DNA of 64,000 bases, taken from NCBI GenBank assembly GCA_020630015.1, contig JAHDCF010000001.1, positions 81,946 through 145,945 on the forward strand, in the 5' to 3' direction. The DNA comes from Planktomarina sp. GTDB lineage: Bacteria; Pseudomonadota; Alphaproteobacteria; Rhodobacterales; Rhodobacteraceae. The translations under genes and the position numbers were made by a program. This document shows, one piece after another, positions 1 through 9,511 of this stretch. Every line of letters begins with the position of its first letter. Within the stretch, counting starts at the first letter, position 1. The notes beneath the pieces are model-generated. The model saw only the letters and a list, made by a program, of their open reading frames with translations. It ran no database searches and had not been told where the DNA came from.

Positions 1-663
1 TGCCACCGAAGTTGTGCTCGGATACGGGCCCACAACGTCACGTTCCGCCCCGTCGCGCAAAACCTGATAGGTAACATTCAAACTTTCCGGCAGATTGGAA
101 ATTGCATTTCCGTACGATTGTGTACTGTCGACCGGGTTTCCCGCGACGCCAACAATCTGATCCCCCACGCGCAATTCATTTTGAACTGGCAGGTCCTGCA
201 TTTTTTCAATGACCAAACTGTCTTGAAGTTGACCTTGCCACATGAAAACGCCCGCATAAAGAACGATGGTCAACATAAAATTGAACACCGGCCCCGCAGC
301 GGCGGTGGCCGCGCGCGCCCACACTGGGGCGCCATGCATGGTGTGCCTACGCTCTTCTTCGTTAAGAACGTTCAATTGATGCGCATCGGGTGCACTTGCC
401 GCGTTGGCATCGCCCTTGAATTTGACATAGCCCCCAAATGGAAGCGCTGCAATTTGCCAGCGCGTGCCACGACGATCGTAACGCGACATCAACACTGGGC
501 CAAACCCCACTGAAAAAACCTCCGCGTGGATGCCACACCACCGACCAACAATGTAGTGGCCATATTCATGGACCGCCACAATGATTGATATGGCCAAAAT
601 CGCAAAGAAAACCACCCAAGTTACACTGCCAAAGGCGTTGATCAGGCTTCCGATTTCAAACAT
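1..663 (-). CDS. rseP: Site-2 zinc protease RseP (N-terminal part, runs off left edge)
   Basis: Membrane-embedded metalloprotease of the RseP/S2P family, which cleaves anti-sigma factors and leftover signal peptides in the inner membrane. The visible 221 codons start at an ATG (MFEIGSLINAFGSV), give a first membrane helix carrying the zinc motif HEYGH (VAVHEYGHY), then the conserved PFGGYVKFKGD segment, a second helix (AAAGPVFNFMLTIVLY) and the beginning of a PDZ domain (LRVGDQIVGVAGNPV). The C-terminal LDG motif lies outside the window. It is the last visible gene of the pyrH-frr-uppS-cdsA-dxr cluster, 15 nt after dxr; in related genomes bamA usually follows. The ORF track missed it because it has no stop inside the window. 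Confidence 0.95.
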   Translation of the reverse strand, partial: MFEIGSLINAFGSVTWVVFFAILAISIIVAVHEYGHYIVGRWCGIHAEVFSVGFGPVLMSRYDRRGTRWQIAALPFGGYVKFKGDANAASAPDAHQLNVLNEEERRHTMHGAPVWARAATAAAGPVFNFMLTIVLYAGVFMWQGQLQDSLVIEKMQDLPVQNELRVGDQIVGVAGNPVDSTQSYGNAISNLPESLNVTYQVLRDGAERDVVGPYPSTTSVA

Positions 664-678
664 CGTTGAGCACTTTCA

Positions 679-1839
679 TTACAGTTCAAGGGATCCAGCC
701 ACATCACGCGCAATCTGATCGAGGGTTAGTACAGCATCTAAGCTGTCGGGCATGGCATTCAATGCCCCTGTTTGATCCAAATTGTTCAACGTCATTTCCA
801 CCAAACTGGGCATGTCCATGAAACCGATCTCTCGTTTCAAGAATCTTTCTTGGGCTTTTTCTTTTGCTGCATTAAACGCCGCCCCCCAAAGGCCGCGTTT
901 TGCCATAACTTCGCGCGCCAATCGCAAGGCGGGATGGCGGATTTCACAGGCTTTTCGAAAGCTAAGATTGCCCAAGGCGACCAAATCCAAACGTTCAACT
1001 GGCACATGGTTGCGATCAGGATAATTCAAGGAAAATCCAATCGCGTGTCGCATATCAGCAGGGCCAAGATGCGCCATCAAAGCACCGTCAGAGAACCCAA
1101 CCAAGGCATGTATCATGCTTTCGGGATGTATGACGGCTTCGATCAGATCAGGATCGATCTGAAAATATTCCCGCGTTTCAATCAACTCCAGTGCTTTGTT
1201 GAATAAAGATGCGCTGTCGATTGTGATTTTTTGGCCCATTGACCAATTTGGATGTGTCGCGGCCTGTTCCGGGGTTGCCTTGATCAGCTTTTCCATTGGC
1301 CAATCGCGAAATGCACCACCGCTCGCCGTAATGATAATGCGTTCCACCGCTGATATGTCCTCGCCAATCAGCGCCTGAAAAACGGCGGAATGCTCACTAT
1401 CGACAGGTAAAATCTTCGTGCCTGCCTCTTGGGCCGTGGCCAACAAAAGTTGGCCCGCACATACCAAGCTTTCTTTATTGGCAAGCGCCAGGGTGGTTCC
1501 TTGCTTGGCTGCGATAAGACCCGGGCGAAGACCGGCGGCCCCAACGATGGCCGACATTACCCAATCCGCTGGCATTTGTGCGGCCTCATCCAAACCTGCC
1601 TCTCCCGCAGCCACCTTTACAGATGTGCCGGACAGCGCATTTTTGAGGTCTTCGTAGGAGGCAAAATCGGCAGTCACTGCCAGTTCAGCATCGAATTCAA
1701 CTGCGTCAGCCGCAAGCTGCGCAATATTGGCCGAACCCGTCAGGCAAACCACCTGATATTCATCACGTCGCGACCGCACCAGATCCAGCGTGTTTTGCCC
1801 AATCGATCCGGTCGCGCCAAAGATAGAAATGCGTTTCAT
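679..1839 (-). CDS. dxr: 1-deoxy-D-xylulose 5-phosphate reductoisomerase
   Basis: Converts DXP to MEP with NADPH, the first committed step of the non-mevalonate isoprenoid pathway in the cytoplasm. The N-terminus has the dinucleotide-binding motif GATGSIGQ, followed by the family signatures LANKESLV, PVDSEHSA and the substrate loop around ITASGGAFRDW. With the ATG at 1839 (MKRISIFGATG) the protein has 386 residues, usual for the family. The tracked start at 1854 is a TTG five codons earlier that would overlap the end of cdsA; the ATG leaves a 7-nt gap and is preferred. It lies between cdsA and rseP, a standard proteobacterial order. Confidence 0.96.
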   Translation of the reverse strand: MKRISIFGATGSIGQNTLDLVRSRRDEYQVVCLTGSANIAQLAADAVEFDAELAVTADFASYEDLKNALSGTSVKVAAGEAGLDEAAQMPADWVMSAIVGAAGLRPGLIAAKQGTTLALANKESLVCAGQLLLATAQEAGTKILPVDSEHSAVFQALIGEDISAVERIIITASGGAFRDWPMEKLIKATPEQAATHPNWSMGQKITIDSASLFNKALELIETREYFQIDPDLIEAVIHPESMIHALVGFSDGALMAHLGPADMRHAIGFSLNYPDRNHVPVERLDLVALGNLSFRKACEIRHPALRLAREVMAKRGLWGAAFNAAKEKAQERFLKREIGFMDMPSLVEMTLNNLDQTGALNAMPDSLDAVLTLDQIARDVAGSLEL

Positions 1840-1846
1840 GTGGTGG

Positions 1847-2626
1847 CTAGACAAAAACCATAATGATCAGTGCGGTAACCGCCGCGCCAAATAAACCATC
1901 AAAACGGTCCAAGACGCCACCATGCCCGGGGATCAAATCAGAACTGTCTTTTACCCCCAGAATTCTTTTGACCGCGCTTTCAGCGATATCGCCCATCTGG
2001 GCGCCGAATGCCAAAATCACCGCCGCGGGAACAATGGCCCAATACCCGGTTGCTATTGCAATGATCAGCCCCAAAATACCCGCCGCAACCCATCCAGCGA
2101 TGGTTCCTGACCATGTTTTCTTGGGGCTAATTGCAGGCCAGAACTTTGGCCCACCAAGTTGACGACCCACGAAATAGCCCGCCACATCCGACAAAATCAC
2201 AATCCCGATTAAGACCAAGATCGCCTCTAGACCATACACTTCGAACACATGCCAAAGCCCTGTCACACCCAAAACCGCAAATGCGCCATAGGCCAGATAC
2301 AGACCATGATTATTTTCAATGCTGATAAAACCAAGGATTAATGGAATACAAAGCACCAAAAACGCGAACATGAAGGGCGGTAATACCAACGACGGGCAGA
2401 CGATAATGATTAAGCCGACAAGCGCGGACAGCCCCATAATCCAAAATTGCCGATCTTTGTTGGCGCCAAACATATGTGAAAGTTCCCAGTGCGCGGTCAA
2501 AAACAAGACCCACAAAAGAACCCAAAGCCCAACAGGCTGCGCCCAAACTGCAATCGCCGCAACAACAAAAAGTGCCAGACCAGACAACATCCGAACACGA
2601 AGATCAGACCAATTCGATCCACTCAT
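1847..2626 (-). CDS. cdsA: Phosphatidate cytidylyltransferase (CDP-diglyceride synthase)
   Basis: Makes CDP-diacylglycerol from phosphatidic acid and CTP, the branch point for all phospholipids; integral inner-membrane enzyme. The 259-residue protein has about seven to eight hydrophobic segments and the C-terminal CdsA signature region (SDLIPGHGGVLDRFDGLFGA), preceded by the conserved PKKTWSGTIAG and GDIAESAVKR motifs with the metal-binding acidic residues. Its start overlaps the stop of uppS by 4 nt (ATGA), which points to translational coupling. Confidence 0.96.
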   Translation of the reverse strand: MSGSNWSDLRVRMLSGLALFVVAAIAVWAQPVGLWVLLWVLFLTAHWELSHMFGANKDRQFWIMGLSALVGLIIIVCPSLVLPPFMFAFLVLCIPLILGFISIENNHGLYLAYGAFAVLGVTGLWHVFEVYGLEAILVLIGIVILSDVAGYFVGRQLGGPKFWPAISPKKTWSGTIAGWVAAGILGLIIAIATGYWAIVPAAVILAFGAQMGDIAESAVKRILGVKDSSDLIPGHGGVLDRFDGLFGAAVTALIIMVFV

Positions 2627-3339
2627 ACCAACACACCTCCAAATCTGCGTTCACGCGTGCCAAATTTTGACACCAGATTAATAAATTCTTCAGATGTAAA
2701 ATCAGGCCAAAGGGTGTCTATGAACTCATATTCCGCATACGCAGATTGCCACAAAAGAAAGTTTGAAATTCGTGCTTCGCCACTGGTTCGAATAACCAAA
2801 TCCGGATCCGGCAAGAAATGCGTATCAAGATATCTCGCCAACACCTCTGCATTTACGTCCGAATGCGAAAGTTTTCCTTGCTCCACATCAAAGGCCAATC
2901 GTTTGGCGGCGCGGGTCACCTCATCACGACCGCCATAATTGATCGCGATGGTGAGGTGAACACGGGAATTGTCTGCCGTCGCCAATTCCAGTTCATCCAT
3001 CAAAGCAACCAAACTATCTTCCAGACGCACACGATCCCCGATGAACCGAACGCGTACTCCGCGATCAACTAAATCCTGCATTTCACGTCGGATATAGCGT
3101 TTGAACAAACGCATCAGCCCTGCAACTTCGGTCTGCGTTCGCTTCCAATTTTCTGTAGAAAACGCAAATATTGTCAGGTGTTTAACGCCAACATCTGGGC
3201 AGGTTTCAACGATTTCGCGAATACGCTTTGCCCCAGCGTGGTGGCCCATCAAACGGGGACGACCCCGCATTTGGGCCCACCGACCATTCCCATCCATGAT
3301 GATGGCGACGTGGCCTGCTTTTTTTGATGTGGACGCCAT
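2623..3339 (-). CDS. uppS: Undecaprenyl diphosphate synthase (cis-prenyltransferase)
   Basis: Condenses farnesyl diphosphate with eight isopentenyl units to give the C55 carrier for peptidoglycan and LPS building. The 238 residues start MASTSKKAGHVAIIMDGNGRWAQ, with the catalytic Asp in the MDGNGRWA motif, then the family blocks LTIFAFSTENW, AINYGGRDE and the C-terminal DLVIRTSGEARISNFLLWQSAYAE motif. It sits 5 nt downstream of frr and overlaps cdsA by 4 nt, so it is inside one operon. Confidence 0.97.
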   Translation of the reverse strand: MASTSKKAGHVAIIMDGNGRWAQMRGRPRLMGHHAGAKRIREIVETCPDVGVKHLTIFAFSTENWKRTQTEVAGLMRLFKRYIRREMQDLVDRGVRVRFIGDRVRLEDSLVALMDELELATADNSRVHLTIAINYGGRDEVTRAAKRLAFDVEQGKLSHSDVNAEVLARYLDTHFLPDPDLVIRTSGEARISNFLLWQSAYAEYEFIDTLWPDFTSEEFINLVSKFGTRERRFGGVLV

Positions 3340-3344
3340 GTCAA

Positions 3345-3911
3345 TTAGACCTGCATGATTTCTTCTTGCTTCACTTCCAGCGCTTCATCAACGGCCTTGA
3401 TGTTCGCATCTGTCAGCTCTTGCACCTCACCTTCCCAAAGCTTTTGATCATCTTCCGACATGCCGGCCGCCTTGGCCTTTTTGATCTGATCCATCCCATC
3501 GCGACGTACATTGCGGATCGACACGCGTGCATTCTCAGCATACTGCGCGGCAACTTTGCCAAGTTCCCGGCGACGTTCTTCGTTCAACTCTGGGATGGGC
3601 AACATGATTATCGTACCATTTAGTTGAGGATTGATGCCTAAACCACTCTCTCTAATGGCTTTTTCGGCGGCATTGACAAGGCTTTTGTCCCAAATATTCA
3701 CCGTTACCATCCGTGGCTCGGGCACGTTTACCGTTCCAACTTGGTTCAATGGGGTCAGCGACCCATAGGCATCGACCATCACAGGCTCCAACATCGAAGC
3801 TGACGCGCGCCCCGTGCGCAATGATGCAAATTCTGTTTTCAGATTTCCCATCGCGCCCGACATTCTGCGCTCCAGGTCATCAAGATCGATATCAAGGTCT
3901 TCTTCAGCCAT
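3345..3911 (-). CDS. frr: Ribosome recycling factor
   Basis: Splits post-termination ribosomes together with EF-G. From the ATG at 3911 ([17 protein letters not shown]) it has 188 residues, matching the roughly 185-residue family. The sequence shows the typical helical domain I ([27 protein letters not shown]), the conserved [15 protein letters not shown] block and the C-terminal helix [29 protein letters not shown]. The tracked start at 3926 adds five residues (MKSKT) and is less likely. The gene lies 18 nt after pyrH, the conserved pyrH-frr pairing. Confidence 0.97.
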   Translation of the reverse strand: MAEEDLDIDLDDLERRMSGAMGNLKTEFASLRTGRASASMLEPVMVDAYGSLTPLNQVGTVNVPEPRMVTVNIWDKSLVNAAEKAIRESGLGINPQLNGTIIMLPIPELNEERRRELGKVAAQYAENARVSIRNVRRDGMDQIKKAKAAGMSEDDQKLWEGEVQELTDANIKAVDEALEVKQEEIMQV

Positions 3912-3929
3912 GGTTTTGCTCTTCAATTC

Positions 3930-4658
3930 TTATCCGTGAACTTTGGTATAGGTGCCTTCACCTGCAAGAATGCCTCGGAAACCGCCCGGTTCATCCAAAG
4001 AGAAGACAATAATTGGCAGGTCATTATCACGCGCCAGTGCAATCGCAGAGGCATCCATGACATTCAGGCGCTTTTGCAATACTTCGTCGTATGAAACATC
4101 ATCGTAACGAACCGCGTCGTCATGCTTGACCGGATCTTTATCATAAACACCATCAACTTTGGTGCCTTTAAAGATCGCTTCGCAACTCATCTCACTCGCG
4201 CGAAGTGTGGCGGCTGTATCAGTTGTGAAATAGGGGTTTCCAGTTCCAGCGGCAAAAACACATACGCGCGATTTTTCCAAATGCCGAACTGCGCGGCGCC
4301 GAATATATGGCTCACACACCTGATCCATGGGAATGGCAGATATCACACGCGTAAAGACACCCAAATCTTCCAATGCTGATTGCATCGCCAAGGCATTCAT
4401 CACCGTGGCCAACATCCCCATGTAGTCGGCGGTGGTCCTTTCCATCCCTTGGGCTGACCCTTGCAAACCGCGAAAAATATTTCCGCCGCCAATGACCATA
4501 CAAATCTCAACACCCATATCATGTACGGATTTGATTTCGCGCGCTATGCGTTGAACGGTTGGCGGGTGAAGGCCAAATCCTTGATCCCCCATCAACGCTT
4601 CCCCTGAAATTTTCAGCAAAACGCGCTTATATTTCGTTGATCCTTGCTCGGATGCCAT
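3930..4658 (-). CDS. pyrH: Uridylate kinase
   Basis: Phosphorylates UMP to UDP in pyrimidine nucleotide synthesis; hexameric amino-acid-kinase-fold enzyme. The protein from ATG 4658 ([24 protein letters not shown]) has 242 residues and shows [10 protein letters not shown], the glycine-rich IGGGNIFRG loop, the [14 protein letters not shown] segment and the C-terminal ATP site ([15 protein letters not shown]). The tracked start at 4775 adds 39 unlikely residues reaching over the miaA start. First gene of the minus-strand cluster; its promoter must lie in the about 80-nt gap shared with divergent miaA. Confidence 0.97.
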   Translation of the reverse strand: MASEQGSTKYKRVLLKISGEALMGDQGFGLHPPTVQRIAREIKSVHDMGVEICMVIGGGNIFRGLQGSAQGMERTTADYMGMLATVMNALAMQSALEDLGVFTRVISAIPMDQVCEPYIRRRAVRHLEKSRVCVFAAGTGNPYFTTDTAATLRASEMSCEAIFKGTKVDGVYDKDPVKHDDAVRYDDVSYDEVLQKRLNVMDASAIALARDNDLPIIVFSLDEPGGFRGILAGEGTYTKVHG

Positions 4659-4739
4659 AAAATGCCCCTTTTCATTTTGACATAAGATGAAGGATTTCGG
4701 CACTAAGGGCAACGACCCAACGAGGTGAACCCGTAAAAA

Positions 4740-5639
4740 ATGCACATTAATGCCATTCCAGACCATATTGCCCAAGCATGTTCCGACCTTACCCCGGTTT
4801 TGATCGCCGGACCAACCGCCAGTGGAAAGTCGGAATTAGCTTTGCGGATTGCTGAAACTTGTGGTGGCGTCATTATCAATGCAGATGCGCTGCAGGTTTA
4901 CACGTGCTGGAACGTTTTGACGGCCCGTCCACCTGCAGATGATCTGGCCCGGGCCCAACATCGCCTTTATGGTCATGTCGCACACGACCAAACCTATTCT
5001 GTTGGAACTTGGCTTACAGAAGTAAAGCAAGCCTCACAAATCAATGTACGACCAATTGTTGTTGGTGGGACCGGCCTTTATTTTCGCGCCCTGACCGAAG
5101 GATTGGCCGAAATTCCCAGTATTCCAGACTCAACACGCACCATGGTTTGGAAGATGATCGAGGGTGATGGATTGGAATCTGCTGTTTCTCAACTGGCCAC
5201 AGACGACGCAGCAAGCATTGATACCAACAATCCAGCCAGGGTGGCCCGCGCGCTTGAGGTTTTCTTGTCAACTGGCCAATCTCTGAAAACCTGGCACAAA
5301 AAAACGCCCCCACCTTTGATGCCGCTTAAGGATGTCAAAGCGTTTTGCTTTGACGTGGAAACAGATTGGCTGAACACCCGAATTAAAAAGCGCTTTGATA
5401 TCATGATGGAATTGGGTGCCCTGCAAGAAGTTGAACAAAACTTGGAAATCTGGAACGAAACTGCGCCAGCGTTTCAAGCCATCGGCGCACCAGAACTTCG
5501 CAAGTATTTGCAGGGGGATTTGGATTTAGATAAGGCGCGGGATTTGGCGGTAATTTCCACGCATCAATACGCCAAGCGTCAACGGACATGGTTCAGAAAA
5601 CGAATGCAAAATTGGTATAAAGTGCAAATAAGTCCATAA
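4740..5639 (+). CDS. miaA: tRNA dimethylallyltransferase
   Basis: Adds a dimethylallyl group to A37 of tRNAs that read UNN codons. The 299-residue protein has the P-loop GPTASGKS near residues 24-31, NADALQVY (the family SADSxQVY block), [12 protein letters not shown] and a C-terminal [12 protein letters not shown] motif. The middle block reads [21 protein letters not shown], slightly divergent from the common GTAKP form, as often seen in this bacterial group. An AGGTG about 14 nt before the ATG may serve as ribosome binding site. It is divergent from pyrH. Confidence 0.95.
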   Translation: MHINAIPDHIAQACSDLTPVLIAGPTASGKSELALRIAETCGGVIINADALQVYTCWNVLTARPPADDLARAQHRLYGHVAHDQTYSVGTWLTEVKQASQINVRPIVVGGTGLYFRALTEGLAEIPSIPDSTRTMVWKMIEGDGLESAVSQLATDDAASIDTNNPARVARALEVFLSTGQSLKTWHKKTPPPLMPLKDVKAFCFDVETDWLNTRIKKRFDIMMELGALQEVEQNLEIWNETAPAFQAIGAPELRKYLQGDLDLDKARDLAVISTHQYAKRQRTWFRKRMQNWYKVQISP

Positions 5640-5697
5640 TACTTTACAAAACAGAACAATTGGCTATTCTGACCATGAAACAAAGATAGACGCCATT

Positions 5698-6519
5698 ATG
5701 CCAGTTCACAACCCAATCGAACAAAGCCCGACACCCCCCAAGCAAGTTTCGATACAACCGCTGGCGCAATTGGCGCGCGCCCCCCATTGGACGTTTGACC
5801 TCTTTCACAGCTGCCCCAATCATCGGCTTTTGTGGATCACCCGTGGGCAAGGAAAAATCACCTTTGATGGTCAAAACTTCGCCTATGGTCCCAATTCAGT
5901 TATATTTACACCAGCAGGTGTGATGCACCGTTTTGACCTGAAGCCATCGGTTTTTGGCACGATATTGGAAGTCCAAGACCTTCCAGAATTGGAGATGCCA
6001 GATCAGGCCGTTCACTTGCGCGTTCGGGACGCTATGGAACAAGCCAAATTCGTGGCGCTGGTGGAAAATCTGCAAAAAGAAGTGAATTCGAAGGCACCTT
6101 TTGCGGATCGAGCGTGTCTTTATCACGTGGGTTTAATCGGCGTTTGGTTGGATCGCGCATCAGTCGGTCAGGCAGATGGGCAAAGTAAAAATGCCTCTCG
6201 TGAATTGGTGCGAAAATACATGCAAAATGTCGAAAGCGACTTTGCAACTGGCAAGATCATTCAGGACTATGCGGAGGAGCTTGGTGTCACGACGACCCAT
6301 CTTACCCGTTGCTGTCGCAATTGTTTGGGGCAATCGGCTTTGTCACTTCTTAACCAACGCATCTTGCAAGAGGCGCGAAACCTTCTGATCCGCACGACAC
6401 TTTCAGGAAAAGATATTGCCCGGATGCTTGGGTTTTCATCGGCGGCTTATTTCACGCGCGCATTTCAACATGAAGTGGGCGTTTCCCCCAAAACCTTTAG
6501 GAACAATAGCAAATCCTGA
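5698..6519 (+). CDS. AraC/XylS-family transcriptional regulator with cupin sensor domain
   Basis: The N-terminal half is a cupin-like ligand-binding domain (LLWITRGQGKITFDG, FTPAGVMHRFDL), and the C-terminal about 100 residues are the double helix-turn-helix of AraC proteins (YAEELGVTTTHLTRCCRN and KDIARMLGFSSAAYFTRAFQHEVGVSPKTFR). At 273 residues the length is typical. It lies on the same strand 179 nt upstream of a peptide-type ABC transporter operon and is the natural candidate to control it, but that is inference from position. The inducer is not evident. Confidence 0.92.
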   Translation: MPVHNPIEQSPTPPKQVSIQPLAQLARAPHWTFDLFHSCPNHRLLWITRGQGKITFDGQNFAYGPNSVIFTPAGVMHRFDLKPSVFGTILEVQDLPELEMPDQAVHLRVRDAMEQAKFVALVENLQKEVNSKAPFADRACLYHVGLIGVWLDRASVGQADGQSKNASRELVRKYMQNVESDFATGKIIQDYAEELGVTTTHLTRCCRNCLGQSALSLLNQRILQEARNLLIRTTLSGKDIARMLGFSSAAYFTRAFQHEVGVSPKTFRNNSKS

Positions 6520-6596
6520 GCGCCCAACCCCGATTTGGTATAAACGACAATAAATGTCGCTTTTTTTACATTCAATGTTGCTTCTAACCGTTGACG

Positions 6597-6620
6597 CCAT
6601 GATCAATATCGCGATCATGG
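6597..6620. promoter_or_regulatory. Inverted repeat upstream of ABC transporter operon (candidate operator)
   Basis: CCATGATC-N8-GATCATGG is a perfect 8-bp inverted repeat about 80 nt before the start of the binding-protein gene. Its position fits an operator or a transcript hairpin. AraC proteins usually bind direct repeats, so if this is an operator it may belong to another dimeric regulator. Confidence 0.35.
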
Positions 6621-6698
6621 TTGTCGGAGGGGAATGTCGCGCGCAAAAAATCTGTGCGGAATATTGCCCGATATAAACTGTGTCACAGGGAGATAAAG

Positions 6699-8342
6699 AT
6701 GACGCAATCACATGAGTTTATGCACTCAGCAGCCGAAATGTATGCGGATGAACACAAGGCGGGTAAGCTTGACCGTCGTGAGTTCCTTGCGCGCACAACA
6801 GCATTGGGTGTTACGGCGACAGCCGCATACGCATTGATCGGCGCACAACCAGCTGCAGCGGCTGCGCACGCCAAACAAGGCGGAACAGTTCGCATGCAAA
6901 TGGAAGTGCGTGCATTGAAAGATCCACGTACATACGATTGGACGCAAATCGCAACATTTACAGCCGGTTGGCTGGAGTATTTGGTTGAATACAACAGCGA
7001 CGGTTCTTTTGAACCAATGCTTTTGTCCAGCTGGAGCGCAAACGACGACGCAACACAGTACACATTGAATGTGCGCAAAGGCGTTAAGTGGAACAATGGC
7101 GATGATTTCACAGCTGAAGATGTTGCCCGCAACATCGCCGGTTGGTGTGAAAAAGACGTTGAAGGAAACTCAATGGCCGGCCGCATGGCGACATTGATCG
7201 ATCCAGATACAAACAAAGCCCGTGAAGGTGCAATCGTTGTTCAAGACAGCCATACCGTTGTGTTGAACCTGCCATCACCTGACATCACAATCATTCCGGG
7301 TATGGCGGATTACCCCGCTGCGATTACGCACAGCAGCCACAACCCTGAAGATATGATGGGTACAGCAGTTGGAACAGGTCCTTATAAGCCTGAATCCCTT
7401 GAAGTTGGTGTTAAAGGCGTTGTTGTTCGCAACGAAGGCTTTGACTGGTGGGGTTACGCCGAAGGTAAAGGCGCATACTTGGACCGCATGGAATTCATCG
7501 ATTACGGTACAGACGCATCAGCATTTGTTGCTGCATTTGATGCAGATGAAATCGACATGAACTGGGAATCCACAGGCGAATTCATCGACGTGATGACAGG
7601 CATGGGCCTTGTTCAGTCTGACGTTGTATCAGGTGCCACCGTGGTTATCCGTCCAAACCAAACCCACGAACAGTACAAAGACGTGCGCATGCGCAAAGCC
7701 ATCGCAATGGCCGTCGACAACGCTGTTTGCTTGGAATTGGGTGTGAACGGTCAAGGCATCCCTGCTGACAACTGTCACGTGGGCCCTGTTCACCCAGAGC
7801 ATGATCCAAGCGTGACACGTATCCCGCATGATCCGGCTGGCGCTCTTGCTTTGGCGACCGAAGCAGGCATGGCAGATTATGAGCATGAGCTGATCTCAAT
7901 CGACGATGACTGGCGCAAGCCAACAACCGATGCGGTTGCGGCACAAATGCGTGACGCGGGCCTTAAAGTGAAGCGGACAGTTCTGCCTGGTTCAACATTT
8001 TGGAACGATTGGGCGAAGTACCCATTCAGCTCTACCAACTGGAACCACCGCCCATTGGGTACTCAGGTTCTGGCGCTGGCATATCGTTCTGGCGAAGCAT
8101 GGAACGAGTCTGGCTTTAACAACGCTGAGTTTGACGCGGAACTGGCAAAGGCAAACTCCATTGCGGATGCGGATGCACGTCGTGCAGTGATGAGCAAACT
8201 TCAATCCATCATGATCAATGAAGGCGTTACAATCCAGCCATACTGGCGCACAATCACGCGTCACCACAAAGACGGCATGGTTGGCGTTGATATGCACATC
8301 GCTTATTTGCCACAGGTCTATAAGTGGGGCTGGGCTGCTTAA
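6699..8342 (+). CDS. ABC transporter substrate-binding protein, family 5 (peptide/nickel/opine type), Tat-exported
   Basis: Periplasmic binding protein of the SBP_bac_5 family. The N-terminus carries a twin-arginine signal ([34 protein letters not shown]), so it is exported folded through Tat. The mature part shows the family layout: [36 protein letters not shown] and a long C-terminal lobe ([13 protein letters not shown]). The ATG at 6699 has AGGGAG 6-11 nt upstream; the tracked start at 6621 adds 26 residues without signal character. The gene uses a narrow codon set (many ACA, GCA, GTT), as expected for a strongly expressed binding protein, and a terminator follows before the permease genes. 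The ligand cannot be told from sequence. Confidence 0.93.
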   Translation: MTQSHEFMHSAAEMYADEHKAGKLDRREFLARTTALGVTATAAYALIGAQPAAAAAHAKQGGTVRMQMEVRALKDPRTYDWTQIATFTAGWLEYLVEYNSDGSFEPMLLSSWSANDDATQYTLNVRKGVKWNNGDDFTAEDVARNIAGWCEKDVEGNSMAGRMATLIDPDTNKAREGAIVVQDSHTVVLNLPSPDITIIPGMADYPAAITHSSHNPEDMMGTAVGTGPYKPESLEVGVKGVVVRNEGFDWWGYAEGKGAYLDRMEFIDYGTDASAFVAAFDADEIDMNWESTGEFIDVMTGMGLVQSDVVSGATVVIRPNQTHEQYKDVRMRKAIAMAVDNAVCLELGVNGQGIPADNCHVGPVHPEHDPSVTRIPHDPAGALALATEAGMADYEHELISIDDDWRKPTTDAVAAQMRDAGLKVKRTVLPGSTFWNDWAKYPFSSTNWNHRPLGTQVLALAYRSGEAWNESGFNNAEFDAELAKANSIADADARRAVMSKLQSIMINEGVTIQPYWRTITRHHKDGMVGVDMHIAYLPQVYKWGWAA

Positions 8343-8360
8343 GCCACCTTAAACTCAACG

Positions 8361-8390
8361 GGCCGTCCCTTTGATGGGGCGGCCTTTCTT
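8361..8390 (+). terminator. Terminator/attenuator hairpin after binding-protein gene
   Basis: GGCCGTCCC-TTTGAT-GGGGCGGCC followed by TTTCTT forms a strong stem with a short U-rich tail. It sits between the binding-protein gene and the permeases and probably lets only part of transcription continue, keeping the binding protein in excess. Confidence 0.75.
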
Positions 8391-8451
8391 GTCTGCGCTG
8401 CCATAAATCAAAACAACAAACGCCAGACGTCCACGCCAGACCGGGACCAGC

Positions 8452-9498
8452 ATGGGACTTTTCATACTCCGCCGCCTTGCGGTGATGCTTTTCACAGCAC
8501 TTTGTCTTACCTTCGTCGTCTTCTTTTTGACGAACCTTTATCCAAATCTTGAAAAACTTGCCAAAACACAAGGCAACTTCCGGATGAGCGAGGCCGAGGT
8601 CAGCTCTTGGTTGGGCAATCGGGGATATTCAGACAACATCTTTTCCAAATACGGACAATGGTTAGGTGTCGTTCCCGGCTATGTGATTGAAGGAACCGAT
8701 GGCGAAACGCGAGCAAGATGCGCAAGACAAGGGGTTGCCATCGATGACGCCCCCCGTTTTTGCGGCGTTTTGCAGGGGGATTGGGGTTTTTCCACGGTCT
8801 TTAAAGATGGCAATGGATCAATCATTGCGACACGTCTGGCCCTGACCGGGAAATTGATGTTCTGGGTTTTGATGGTGATGGTGCCCGGCGCCTTGATCAT
8901 CGGTGTTTTGGCCGGGATGCGCGAAGGATCGCGCACAGATCGCAGCCTTTCAACCGCCTCGATCATAACCACCGCCACACCGGAATATGTGTCCGGCGTT
9001 ATTTTTATTGCTATATTTGCATCCTCTGCCGTTGGGTTGAAATGGTTTAAAGGCACCGCCACCAGCGCGATGTCGGATGCGAATTTTGAAAACTTCTTCT
9101 TGCCGGTGATCACAATCGCGCTTTACGGCATCGGATATATCGCACGGATGACCCGTGCATCCATGACCGAAGTGATGACCGCACAATATATCCGCACGGC
9201 CCGTCTTAAGGGCGTGAGTTTTGCAAACATTGTGATGAAACACGCGCTCAGAAACGCTTTGATCGCGCCGTTCACAGTGATCATGTTGCAAATCCCATGG
9301 CTGTTGAATGGTGTGGTGATTGTGGAAACCCTGTTCAATTACAAAGGGTTTGGTTGGGTTCTGGTTCAGGCCGCAGGTAACAACGATGTTGAACTGTTGT
9401 TGGGTGTGTCTGTTGTTTCTGTCTTCGTGGTTCTTTTAACGCAGCTGATTTCTGATATCGGCTATGTCTTCTTGAACCCACGCATACGTATTTCTTAA
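8452..9498 (+). CDS. ABC transporter permease, DppB/OppB type
   Basis: Inner-membrane permease of the peptide/nickel importer. Helix 1 (RRLAVMLFTALCLTFVVFFLTNLYP) is followed by a long loop of about 90 residues carrying two cysteines (RARCARQGVAIDDAPRFCG) and then QGDWGFSTVF, which corresponds to the GDLG-S block of DppB proteins. The C-terminal membrane domain has the EAA-type loop (YIRTARLKGVSFANIVMKHALRNALI) that contacts the ATPase. At 348 residues it is modestly longer than the roughly 310-340 of common DppB proteins, mainly because of this loop. It is 13 nt upstream of the second permease. Confidence 0.93.
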   Translation: MGLFILRRLAVMLFTALCLTFVVFFLTNLYPNLEKLAKTQGNFRMSEAEVSSWLGNRGYSDNIFSKYGQWLGVVPGYVIEGTDGETRARCARQGVAIDDAPRFCGVLQGDWGFSTVFKDGNGSIIATRLALTGKLMFWVLMVMVPGALIIGVLAGMREGSRTDRSLSTASIITTATPEYVSGVIFIAIFASSAVGLKWFKGTATSAMSDANFENFFLPVITIALYGIGYIARMTRASMTEVMTAQYIRTARLKGVSFANIVMKHALRNALIAPFTVIMLQIPWLLNGVVIVETLFNYKGFGWVLVQAAGNNDVELLLGVSVVSVFVVLLTQLISDIGYVFLNPRIRIS

Positions 9499-9511
9499 GG
9501 GGGACAGGGAT

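Noticed and set aside
118-513. Plus-strand ORF of 131 residues at the left edge
   Set aside because: It lies antisense to RseP, whose HEYGH, PFGGYVKFKGD and PDZ sequences are clear on the other strand; the plus-strand product has no recognisable features.
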